DNA of 6,260 nucleotides from DASPUH01 sp035622975 (GTDB lineage: Bacteria; Chloroflexota; Limnocylindria; Limnocylindrales; CSP1-4), in the NCBI GenBank assembly GCA_035622975.1, contig DASPUH010000001.1:1-6260 (forward strand), read 5' to 3'. The notes under the pieces were generated by a model. The model did no database searches. It was not told the origin of the DNA and saw only the letters and a program-made list of their open reading frames with translations. The position numbers were made by a program, and so were the translations under genes. Below, in pieces: positions 1 to 6,234 of the stretch (position 1 is the stretch's first letter; each line of letters starts with the position of its first letter).

Positions 1-1
1 C

Positions 2-739
2 GCCATCGATCTGGACGCGGTCCTCAATCGGAACTACCCCGGCCTCGAACACGTCGAGCCGGGCAGGTCGGCGCTCCTCGTCGTCGACATGCAGGGCTAC
101 TTCCTCCACCCGGATCAGCCGGCCTACCTGCCCGGCGGCAACGGCGCCCCGTCGAGCGAGACGGTCCTGGAGAATGCCGTGCGCTGCGTGGAGCTGTGCC
201 GGCGCCACGGCATCCCGGTCATCTGGTCCCGCTGGGGGTTGCGCGGTGACGGCTGGGACGTCGGGCGCTGGGCGCCCAAGTGGCCGGCCTGGCACGCGGG
301 CACGCCGGCGGGCCCGGCCTGGGAGAACCCGGAGATCGAGATCGCCGCGCCGCTCGAGCCGCTGGCCGGCGAGCCGATCTTCGACAAGAGCCGCTACTCG
401 TCGTTCTGGGGCACGCCGCTGCAGACGTACCTGCAGCACCTGCCTGACGTGGACACCCTCGTGATCATCGGCGTGACCACCAACTTCTGCGTGCGCTACA
501 CCGTCGAGGACGCCTTTTCGCTCGACTACCACGTGCTCGTGATCGCCGACTGCACGACCGCCACCAACGACCCCATCCAGTACGCCGTCGGCGGCAGCGG
601 CCAGTACGTGGCCGCCCTCAAGGACTTCCAGATCGGCCTGGGGGATGTGTGGACCCTGGCCGAGCTCGAGCGTGACCTTGGGGGCACGAGGCGGTCCGCC
701 GACCGGGACCTCGTGGACGCGGGGGCCAGTCGCCTATAG
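2..739 (+). CDS. Isochorismatase-family cysteine hydrolase (RutB-like amidohydrolase), 5'-truncated by window edge
   Basis: The reading frame is open to the left edge, with no ATG or GTG in frame before position 89. The ATG at 89 lies inside the conserved strand ALLVVDMQ, so it cannot be the true start and the gene begins upstream. 245 residues are visible. The Asp-Lys-Cys triad of the isochorismatase/cysteine hydrolase fold is complete: Asp29 in VVDMQ, Lys129 in FDKSRYSSFWGTPL, and Cys163 in GVTTNFCVRYTVEDAF. The VTTN run before the cysteine is the usual cis-peptide/oxyanion region. The family cleaves C-N amide or carbamoyl bonds through a cysteine thioester intermediate. KSRYSSFWGTPL and the overall spacing recall ureidoacrylate amidohydrolase (RutB) and N-carbamoylsarcosine or biuret hydrolases; the exact substrate cannot be read from sequence. 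The protein looks cytosolic. An NCS1 permease follows 53 bases downstream on the same strand, which favours a nucleobase-breakdown, ureido or hydantoin-related substrate. Family is confident, substrate is not. Confidence 0.
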   Translation, partial: AIDLDAVLNRNYPGLEHVEPGRSALLVVDMQGYFLHPDQPAYLPGGNGAPSSETVLENAVRCVELCRRHGIPVIWSRWGLRGDGWDVGRWAPKWPAWHAGTPAGPAWENPEIEIAAPLEPLAGEPIFDKSRYSSFWGTPLQTYLQHLPDVDTLVIIGVTTNFCVRYTVEDAFSLDYHVLVIADCTTATNDPIQYAVGGSGQYVAALKDFQIGLGDVWTLAELERDLGGTRRSADRDLVDAGASRL

Positions 740-756
740 CCCTTGGGACCACCCGG

Positions 757-766
757 CGGTCGACCG
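757..766. repeat. 10-bp perfect palindrome in the gap between genes 1 and 2
   Basis: CGGTCGACCG is a perfect palindrome in the 53-base gap between the hydrolase stop (739) and the permease start (793). It could be a half-site of an operator, but a 10-bp GC-rich palindrome easily arises by chance here. No second copy was noticed by eye. Confidence 0.
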
Positions 767-781
767 ACCTCTTTGGAGAGT

Positions 782-788
782 GGAGGAG
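782..788 (+). promoter_or_regulatory. Ribosome binding site of the permease
   Basis: GGAGGAG is a near-perfect Shine-Dalgarno. The GGAGG core (782-786) ends six bases before the GTG at 793, which supports that non-ATG start. Confidence 0.
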
Positions 789-792
789 CGAG

Positions 793-2256
793 GTGGACTC
801 ACGCACAGGTTCTGAGGAATACAGCGTCGCGCCCGGCCAGGGCGTGGACGAGGTGGGGCGGGTCGAGACGCGGGGCATCGACCAGATCCCGGACATCGAG
901 CGCAACTCGAACCCACGCAACATGGCGGCCGCCTTCGCGTCGGTCCAGTTTTGTTTCGCCATCGTGTTCTTCGGCTGGCTGCTGGTCAGCTTCGGCCTGG
1001 GCTTCTGGTCGATCCTGACCGCGGTCACCGTCGGCGTCTCGATCGGCAGCGTGATCATCGCCCTGATGGCGCTCAGCGGGCCGTTGACGGGCACGAACCA
1101 GTCCGTGTCCAGCGGGGCCTACTTCGGCGTCCGGGGCCGGCTGATCGGCTCCGCCATCGCGTTGTTTATCGACATCGTGTTCCTCGCCCTGATCGCCTAC
1201 ACGACGGGCCAGACGCTGGTTGACACGGGCAACATCGTGCTGGGCACCAGCACCGGCACCGCGCCGCTGGTCATCGGCATGGTCATCGCCTGCATCCTCG
1301 TGGTGGCCGTCGGCTACTTCGGCCATGCGACCCTGGTGGCGAGCTACAAGGCGTGGCTGGTGGTGGGCCTGATCTTCCAGGTCGTCTGGGTGATCCTGGT
1401 CCTGCCCAACTTCCAGCTCGCCCCCGACGGGACCTACCTCCTTGGTGACTTCCTGCCGACCTGGCTGCTCGCGGTCACGGTCTCGATCTCCATCCCCATC
1501 AGCTACATCACGTGGCCCAACGACTACGGGCGCCGCATGCCGCGGTCGACGAGCCCACGGACCCTGGGGGGCTGGGCGTGGCTGGGCATGGCCGCCGGGT
1601 GCTGGGTCGCGCTGATGCTGGGCGCCCTCATCACGATGACGTTCAAGGACCCCACGACCCCGTTCGTGGACGGTAGCTTTGCCGGCATCCCGACCTGGTT
1701 CGTCATCCCCCTGATGCTGTACGGCTTCCTGGGCAACGCGGTCAATGGCGGACCGGGCGTCTACAACTCCGCCCTGGACCTTCAGGCGCTGCTGTTCCGG
1801 ATCCCGCGCCAGGTGCTCGTGCTGGTCATCGGCGTGATCGTCTTCGTGGTCGCCTTCGTCGGCACGATCCTGTTCAGTGCCTACGACACGCTGAACGCCC
1901 TGGTCCTGATCATGATCGTGGTGGTCACGCCGTGGGCCGTCATCACCCTGGTCGGGATGTGGCTCCGCCGTGGCCAGGTCTCCGCCGACGATCTGCACAC
2001 CTTCGCCATCCCGGGCGGGCGCGGCCCGTACTGGTTCACCGGCGGCGTCAACTACCGGGCCGTCTCCGCCCTGGTCGTCGGCGCGATCATCGGGTGCCTG
2101 TTCTCGGAGAATGCCCTGTTCACCGGCCCGCTCGCCTCGGCGGCCGGCGGGGTCGACCTGAGCTTCATCAGCGCCGGCGTCACGGGCGGCGTCCTGTACT
2201 TCGTGCTCGAGCGACTCTTCCCGGAGCAAGCGGTCCGGGCGCTCACGGGCCGGTAA
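793..2256 (+). CDS. NCS1-family nucleobase/hydantoin-type permease, 12 TM
   Basis: This 487-residue inner-membrane transporter belongs to the nucleobase:cation symporter-1 (purine-cytosine permease/Mhp1/CodB) superfamily, usually Na+ or H+ coupled. A hydrophilic N-terminus contains VETRGIDQIPDIERNSNPRN (residues 24-43), the typical NCS1 lead-in. Twelve hydrophobic segments are visible at about 46-70, 72-96, 117-139, 157-178, 186-206, 223-242, 261-284, 299-318, 341-362, 367-391, 421-441 and 457-475. Family-like motifs are GPLTGTNQ...SGAYFGVRG before helix 3, WPNDYGRRMPRSTS (241-254) after helix 6, and YNSALDLQALL (324-334) after helix 8. The GTG start is supported by a GGAGGAG site. Same strand and 53-base spacing suggest co-transcription with the upstream amidohydrolase, so it probably imports that enzyme's substrate or a precursor. 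Aromatic residues expected in helix 3 of CodB-like members are absent, so substrate is uncertain. Length and helix count are normal for the family. Confidence 0.
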   Translation: MDSRTGSEEYSVAPGQGVDEVGRVETRGIDQIPDIERNSNPRNMAAAFASVQFCFAIVFFGWLLVSFGLGFWSILTAVTVGVSIGSVIIALMALSGPLTGTNQSVSSGAYFGVRGRLIGSAIALFIDIVFLALIAYTTGQTLVDTGNIVLGTSTGTAPLVIGMVIACILVVAVGYFGHATLVASYKAWLVVGLIFQVVWVILVLPNFQLAPDGTYLLGDFLPTWLLAVTVSISIPISYITWPNDYGRRMPRSTSPRTLGGWAWLGMAAGCWVALMLGALITMTFKDPTTPFVDGSFAGIPTWFVIPLMLYGFLGNAVNGGPGVYNSALDLQALLFRIPRQVLVLVIGVIVFVVAFVGTILFSAYDTLNALVLIMIVVVTPWAVITLVGMWLRRGQVSADDLHTFAIPGGRGPYWFTGGVNYRAVSALVVGAIIGCLFSENALFTGPLASAAGGVDLSFISAGVTGGVLYFVLERLFPEQAVRALTGR

Positions 2257-2277
2257 GCCGGTAGGCGACATCGGTGG

Positions 2278-2307
2278 GGGCCCGACCCGCCAGAGTCGAG
2301 CGGGCCT
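2278..2307. terminator. Possible weak bidirectional terminator hairpin
   Basis: GGCCCG (2279-2284) and CGGGCC (2301-2306) form a 6-bp stem, plus a possible G-U pair outside, with a 16-base loop. It sits in the 53-base gap between the convergent stop codons of the permease (2256) and the SRPBCC gene (2310). There is no T-tract on either side, so intrinsic termination is only a weak guess based on position. Confidence 0.
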
Positions 2308-2309
2308 GA

Positions 2310-2738
2310 TCAGGCGCGCCGGCGGGCGACCTCCCGCTCCAGCGCGGCGAAGGTCCCTTCCATCTCGCGCCGCATGCCGGGCGCGACGACGAGGCGGAAC
2401 GGGATGGAGGTCAGGCCTGCGACGCGGTACGTGCGTCGCACATGGGTCTGCCCGTCGCCGGCCGGGGTGAGGTCATGCTCGGTGACCAGGAAGCCCCGCG
2501 GCACCTTCTCCTGGGTCGTCCAGCCCCGGCCGGGATCGACGGCCGTGATGACGTATGTTCCCGAGCGGCCGCCACGCTGCCGGTACCGGACCTCGACGCC
2601 AGGGGCCAGCGGCCCGCTGATATCCGCGCTCTCCTCACGGTCGTCCCACGTCGGGTAGGCGGCCACGTCCGACCAGACCGCCCACACCTCCTGCGGCGCA
2701 GCGTTGATCGTCCTCTCACACGTGAGCACGTAGTGCAC
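2310..2738 (-). CDS. SRPBCC (Bet v1/START-fold) family protein
   Basis: 142 residues from a GTG start. The N-terminus shows RTINAAPQEVWAVWSDV (residues 9-25) followed by YPTWD (28-32), the signature of SRPBCC 'polyketide cyclase/dehydrase' proteins. These fold as a helix-grip cavity that binds hydrophobic ligands. A beta-rich middle follows (GVEVRYRQRG, GTYVITAVDPGRGW, HVRRTYRVAG), then a C-terminal amphipathic helix (MRREMEGTFAALEREVARR, 122-140) that would close the cavity. Length matches the family. The frame stays open upstream, but I prefer the GTG at 2738: GGAGG lies eight bases ahead of it, and the alternative ATG (2783) lies inside a good TATGAT -10 box. It looks cytosolic, with no signal or membrane segment. 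It is divergent from the deazaflavin-type oxidoreductase and convergent with the permease, and neither neighbour fixes its role. The family is too broad to name a ligand or reaction. Confidence 0.
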   Translation of the reverse strand: MHYVLTCERTINAAPQEVWAVWSDVAAYPTWDDREESADISGPLAPGVEVRYRQRGGRSGTYVITAVDPGRGWTTQEKVPRGFLVTEHDLTPAGDGQTHVRRTYRVAGLTSIPFRLVVAPGMRREMEGTFAALEREVARRRA

Positions 2739-2746
2739 GCCTGGAT

Positions 2747-2751
2747 CCTCC
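2747..2751 (-). promoter_or_regulatory. Ribosome binding site of the SRPBCC gene
   Basis: On the minus strand this reads GGAGG, eight bases upstream of the GTG at 2738. It decides the start in favour of the 142-residue form over the longer ATG form. Confidence 0.
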
Positions 2752-2778
2752 AGACCGACCGCGACGAACGTCCGGGCG

Positions 2779-2784
2779 ATCATA
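2779..2784 (-). promoter_or_regulatory. Putative -10 box for the SRPBCC gene
   Basis: The minus strand reads TATGAT, one mismatch from TATAAT and striking in such GC-rich DNA. Transcription would begin near 2772, giving a leader of about 33 bases that contains the GGAGG site. I see no convincing -35 element at standard spacing. Confidence 0.
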
Positions 2785-2868
2785 GACGGGACCCAGGCAG
2801 GGGCTGACCACGGCGGGGCACGGCCGGCGAGATCGGCCCGCAGCGCGTCCTGCCACGCGTCCCTGCGG

Positions 2869-2874
2869 TACCGT
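2869..2874 (+). promoter_or_regulatory. Putative -10 box giving a leaderless transcript of the oxidoreductase gene
   Basis: TACCGT fits the TANNNT pattern and ends seven bases before the GTG at 2882. Transcription would therefore start at or beside the first codon, consistent with the lack of a Shine-Dalgarno upstream. No good -35 is visible. TANNNT is a loose pattern, so support is modest. Confidence 0.
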
Positions 2875-2881
2875 TGCCGGC

Positions 2882-3475
2882 GTGAGCCGCCTCGTCCGTC
2901 GCGCGACTCTGGCGGTCGGACTCGTGGTGGCCGCGTTCCTGAGCTTCGAGCTGCTCTACCACCGCACCGACGCGTTCCGCCACGGCAACCGCCTCTACTA
3001 CCGGAACGGCCGGGCCACCCTCCCTGGCAGGGTGTTCGCGCGCTTCTGGACGAGCCTGGCTCGGCTCGGATTGGTGCCGTCGGTGCTGGTCTCGCTCGAG
3101 ACGGTCGGCGCCACGAGCGGGCAGCGCCGCGCCGTGCCGATGGTCCTCGCCCGCCATCAGGGCGATGGCTACCTGGTCTCGATGCTCGGCGAGCGATCGC
3201 CCTGGGTCCACAACGTCCGCGCTGCCGGGGGCCAGGCATGGATCCGCCAGGGCTCGGTCCGCGAGGTCCGGCTCGTTGAGGTGGCGGCTGCCGAGCGAGC
3301 CCCGATCCTCAAGACATACCTCGCCGTGGCCGCGGCGGCGCGACCCCACATACCGGTAGCGCCCGGAGCGCCACTCGAGTCGTTCGAGGGGATCGCCGCC
3401 GCCTACCCGGTCTTCCGGATCGAGCGCGTGCCAAGTGCGAGCCGGGTGGCAGAAGGGCCAGTGACGCAGACCTAG
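2882..3475 (+). CDS. Membrane-anchored nitroreductase/deazaflavin-dependent oxidoreductase (DUF385/DDN family)
   Basis: 197 residues from a GTG. The core carries LETVGATSGQRRAVPMVLA (residues 72-90), the DUF385/DDN signature (LxTxGRKSGxxRxxP in relatives), then GDGYLVSMLGERSPW (94-108) and VHNVRAAG (109-116), matching the usual 'W..NL.A.P' segment. In characterised actinobacterial members this split-barrel fold binds reduced deazaflavin F420 and reduces quinones or nitro compounds; use of F420 here is inference. A basic start (MSRLVRRA) followed by a hydrophobic stretch (about 8-25) suggests an N-terminal membrane anchor with the domain on the cytosolic side. The position normally reading GRKSG is GATSG, missing the basic residues. 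No Shine-Dalgarno precedes the GTG, but a TACCGT box seven bases upstream suggests a leaderless message. It is divergent from the SRPBCC gene and convergent with the propeller gene. Family assignment is good; substrate is unknown. Confidence 0.
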   Translation: MSRLVRRATLAVGLVVAAFLSFELLYHRTDAFRHGNRLYYRNGRATLPGRVFARFWTSLARLGLVPSVLVSLETVGATSGQRRAVPMVLARHQGDGYLVSMLGERSPWVHNVRAAGGQAWIRQGSVREVRLVEVAAAERAPILKTYLAVAAAARPHIPVAPGAPLESFEGIAAAYPVFRIERVPSASRVAEGPVTQT

Positions 3476-3494
3476 CGGCGGCTCCTGGCTCGCC

Positions 3495-3528
3495 GGGACC
3501 GAGTGGGACGAGAAGGTGCCCTGGTCCC
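3495..3528. terminator. Possible bidirectional terminator hairpin
   Basis: GGGACC (3495-3500) and GGTCCC (3523-3528) form a perfect 6-bp inverted repeat, extendable by one G-T pair, with a roughly 20-base loop containing a further GGG/CCC pairing. It lies in the 61-base gap between convergent stops at 3475 and 3537. No T-tract follows on either strand, so function is inferred from position. Confidence 0.
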
Positions 3529-3536
3529 TGCAGCCG

Positions 3537-6191
3537 TCAGGCGTTGGCTGGCGGCGGCTCGGTGGGGCCCGCGGCACCGGCCTCGCTGGCGGGGTGCCCG
3601 TTGCTCGCGAGGATCGCCGCGGCGCGAGCCTTGAAGCGCTCGTGGCGAAGCGCCCGCCGCCGGAAGAACCACCAGAAGCCGACCGCGATCGCCCCGTAGA
3701 TGACGACCGTCAGCAGGATCGTGTAGACACCCGTCGGGCTCGGGTTCGGGGTGAAGCTGCTGACCGGGTACAGCACGACATGGGCGAAGAACAGGATCGC
3801 CACGCCCCACAGCGCGGCCCATTTCAGGCGGCTCCAGCTGAAGAGGGTCTCGCCGGCCAGGAACTTCAGCGGGATCAGGCCGATCGCCGTGCCCTGGATC
3901 GCGCCGATGAAGATCTCGGCCAGCACCTGGTTGATGACCGCGCCGGTATCGCCGCCGACGATCCCCACCGATGGCTCGAACGGGATGCGGGCGAACCAGG
4001 CGGCGAGGCCCACCGCGAGCAGGATGGACATGCCCCGGAAGGCCATCCGGCCGCGATCATCGGCGGTCAGGGCGATGCCGAACGTGAAGCCGCCGATGAT
4101 GCCGTAGACGTACCCCGGCTGGACGCCGGTCAGGCGGGTGATCAGCACGCAGGCGGCGGCGAGGAGGAGCGTCCACAGCGCGACGCGGACCTTGCCCCGC
4201 GCCTTGTAGTGGCGTCGCACGTAGAGCTCGCCCGGCACCTGTGACACGGCGGTACCGACGGCGATGCCGAAGAGGGTCGTGCCGAACGTCCGCGCCGCGT
4301 TCTGGAACGGGAAGGTGGCGTCCAGGAAGGCATACAGCAGGGCGGCCAGGCAGAGGTACAGGATGAGGCCGGTCCAGGTGTGCGACCAGGCCACTAGCTG
4401 CCGTGCGATCCGCCCGAGGAGACTCGCCTGGCCCGACGCCCGGCGCAGCGCTCGCGGACGCTTGCGCCGCACGTAGCGCTCGATCAGGGCCCGGTTCGTC
4501 GCGAGGGTGCTGTTGAAGATGGGCGTCGGCGCGCCCAGCAGCAGCATGATGAACGTGGTGATGCCGATGCTCCGCGCCACGTCCGCCGGCGCCAGCGAGA
4601 TGTCCAGGGGGCCCGGCAGGACGAAGGAGAGCGATTGCGCGGCGGCCGCCGTGTCCAAAGTCAGCACGGCCACCTCCCCCGCCGCCGACTCGCTGACGTA
4701 CGTCCGCCCAGTAGTGGGATCGTTGACCCCGTCGCCACCGCCCCGGATGCCGCTGATCGACCGCTGGAAGGTGAGGGTGCCGGTGGGCCCGATATCGAAC
4801 AGGCTCGCCCTGGCGCTCCCAGCCAGGGGCACGAGCAGCCGATCACTTGCCGTCAACAGGACGCCCGTCACGCCTCCGCCCTGGGCACCCGCGGTCGGGT
4901 CGGCCAGGACGCTCGAGGCCAGCTTCAGGCTCGCGTCGCTGCCGACCGTGATGGTGGTCACCTGGCTGGCCTGGTCCTGGACGGCGAAGAGGGTATCGAT
5001 CGCCGGATCCAGGACGAGACCGGAGGGGGCCGGCAGCACCAGGCCCGCGCCGACCGCTTGGAGATCCTTGCCGCCGATGACCGAGATCGAGCCCGCACCC
5101 TGGCCAGTGAGGTCGTCCGGCCCGGCGACGTACAGCCAGTCATGGGCGTCATCGAACAGCAGCGTCTGCGGCACGCCCGAGACCTTGATGATGGTGTCGA
5201 CACGCAGGTCGGCCCCGATCACGGCGATCTCGCCCGCTTCCGGGAGGGCCACGAACAGGCGCTGGTCGGCGGTATCCCACGCGACACCTTCCGGATTGGC
5301 CGGCAGGTCGATGCTGGTCAGCAGCGTGGGGGTGGCCGCACGCCCGTCGACCACGGCGATCCGGCAGTCCGCGTCGACGGCGACGTAGACGCGGCCGGAG
5401 TCGGGGGCGACCGCGATGCCGGCCGGGAAGCGGCCGACGGCCACCCGCGCCACCACGTGCAGGTCGGCCGGATCACGCGACAGGCCGTCGACGACATCGA
5501 GCTCGCCGGCCGAGGTGCCACTGGCGATGTAGACGCGATCCCGCCCAGCGGCCGCGTCGACCGCAAGGGCGTGGGGGAAGACCAGCTTGTCGGCCGGCTG
5601 GCTGCCGATCTGGCCGACGATGCTGCCATCGACCGAGGTCGCCGCCGGGGGCGGTCCGCCGCCGAAGCCGCCGAAGGTGCACCCGGGCGCCGGGTTGGGC
5701 GGCACGACGCCGGGTGGATTGGCGACCGGGGTGCCCGACGGCGACGCGCTCGGGAGGGTGACGCTGGTGGGCGAGGGCGCCGCCGCCTGGCGGGTGAAGG
5801 TGAACGTGCCGGTGTTGCCGTTCGTGTCCGTGCCCGACCCGGTCATCGACGTGCCGTCCTCGGAGATGACCGCCTCGCTCGTGGCGACGTACGAGGTGCC
5901 GTCCTGGGCCGCCGTGAAGTGGAGGTTGTTAGTGGCGGTGATCGTCCCCGTCAGCGTGTAGGTGTCGTTGTTGGCGACCCCGGAGACCGCTCCGGTCGTG
6001 AAGTCCTCCGTGGTCCACACGTCGGTGTTCGGGAAATCGCCGATGTTGGCGTGGTAGATGCCCGACCACGTGCCCCGGATGTCGACCGGGGCGGCGGCGG
6101 CCGCCATGGGCGCGAACTGGCGGATGAGGACCGGGCCAGCGCAGGACAGGGCGAGCACGATGACCGTGAGACCCACCGCCCTGCGTCGCAC
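3537..6191 (-). CDS. Secreted-domain/multi-pass membrane protein: beta domain, seven-repeat YVTN-like propeller, nine TM helices
   Basis: 884 residues from the GTG at 6191; a GTG at 6221 would add ten residues but lacks a Shine-Dalgarno. Order: basic n-region and signal peptide or anchor (about 4-23, then an Ala run to 34); a small beta-rich domain (37-135) with GTWSGIYHA and DGTSMTGSGTDTNGNTGTF; a Pro/Ser/Gly linker (136-186); seven propeller repeats (about 202-236, 253-283, 297-326, 337-373, 385-415, 439-467, 481-511) of the form P.G.A.D...+.YVA....G.+.V+DG; then nine helices (about 539-557, 606-624, 635-652, 670-687, 692-709, 719-735, 753-774, 791-809, 823-843) and a basic, Pro/Ala-rich tail. 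Charges fit an external propeller and internal C-terminus: basic loops at 558-604, 651-669 and 709-719 alternate with neutral external loops. GLIPLKFLAG (771-780) ends helix 7 and recalls actinobacterial proteins annotated as FGLLP-motif membrane proteins (from memory, unverified). No catalytic motif is recognised; role unknown, perhaps extracellular binding or sensing. Confidence 0.
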   Translation of the reverse strand: MRRRAVGLTVIVLALSCAGPVLIRQFAPMAAAAAPVDIRGTWSGIYHANIGDFPNTDVWTTEDFTTGAVSGVANNDTYTLTGTITATNNLHFTAAQDGTSYVATSEAVISEDGTSMTGSGTDTNGNTGTFTFTRQAAAPSPTSVTLPSASPSGTPVANPPGVVPPNPAPGCTFGGFGGGPPPAATSVDGSIVGQIGSQPADKLVFPHALAVDAAAGRDRVYIASGTSAGELDVVDGLSRDPADLHVVARVAVGRFPAGIAVAPDSGRVYVAVDADCRIAVVDGRAATPTLLTSIDLPANPEGVAWDTADQRLFVALPEAGEIAVIGADLRVDTIIKVSGVPQTLLFDDAHDWLYVAGPDDLTGQGAGSISVIGGKDLQAVGAGLVLPAPSGLVLDPAIDTLFAVQDQASQVTTITVGSDASLKLASSVLADPTAGAQGGGVTGVLLTASDRLLVPLAGSARASLFDIGPTGTLTFQRSISGIRGGGDGVNDPTTGRTYVSESAAGEVAVLTLDTAAAAQSLSFVLPGPLDISLAPADVARSIGITTFIMLLLGAPTPIFNSTLATNRALIERYVRRKRPRALRRASGQASLLGRIARQLVAWSHTWTGLILYLCLAALLYAFLDATFPFQNAARTFGTTLFGIAVGTAVSQVPGELYVRRHYKARGKVRVALWTLLLAAACVLITRLTGVQPGYVYGIIGGFTFGIALTADDRGRMAFRGMSILLAVGLAAWFARIPFEPSVGIVGGDTGAVINQVLAEIFIGAIQGTAIGLIPLKFLAGETLFSWSRLKWAALWGVAILFFAHVVLYPVSSFTPNPSPTGVYTILLTVVIYGAIAVGFWWFFRRRALRHERFKARAAAILASNGHPASEAGAAGPTEPPPANA

Positions 6192-6197
6192 GCGCGT

Positions 6198-6202
6198 CCC
6201 CT
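6198..6202 (-). promoter_or_regulatory. Ribosome binding site of the propeller-membrane gene
   Basis: The minus strand reads AGGGG, six bases ahead of the GTG at 6191. It is the main reason to prefer this start over the GTG at 6221, which has only GGGA directly abutting it. Confidence 0.
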
Positions 6203-6234
6203 GCTCCCGCCGACCTGCCACTCCCGCGCCCGCG

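Noticed and set aside
618..1094. 158-residue minus-strand frame across the hydrolase-permease junction
   Set aside because: No motif, overlaps two well-supported genes, and the composition is shadow-like.
799..2271. 490-residue open frame on the minus strand opposite the whole permease gene
   Set aside because: It is highly charged and low in complexity (runs of Asp, His, Gln, Arg, Gly), as expected from antisense reading of a GC-rich, hydrophobic-coding gene. The permease frame has clear family motifs and an SD.
2784..3239. Upstream extension of the SRPBCC frame (309-residue form)
   Set aside because: The extra part is Arg/Gly/Ser/Pro-rich with no motif, overlaps the oxidoreductase gene antisense, and lies upstream of the TATGAT box and SD.
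2780..3577. 265-residue minus-strand frame opposite the oxidoreductase
   Set aside because: Charged, compositionally biased shadow of the DUF385 gene with no recognisable domain.
3516..4244. 242-residue plus-strand frame opposite the membrane domain
   Set aside because: Hydrophilic low-complexity shadow of nine hydrophobic helices; no motif or convincing start signal.
4507..5388. 293-residue plus-strand frame opposite the propeller
   Set aside because: Ser/Thr/Arg/Pro/Ala-biased composition without domains. The opposite strand encodes clear propeller repeats and membrane helices.
6100..6191. Lipoprotein signal (LALSCAG) in the propeller protein
   Set aside because: The residue three before the Cys is Ala rather than the usual Leu. 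An Ala-rich run further on offers an ordinary cleavage site, and the protein is already anchored by nine helices.
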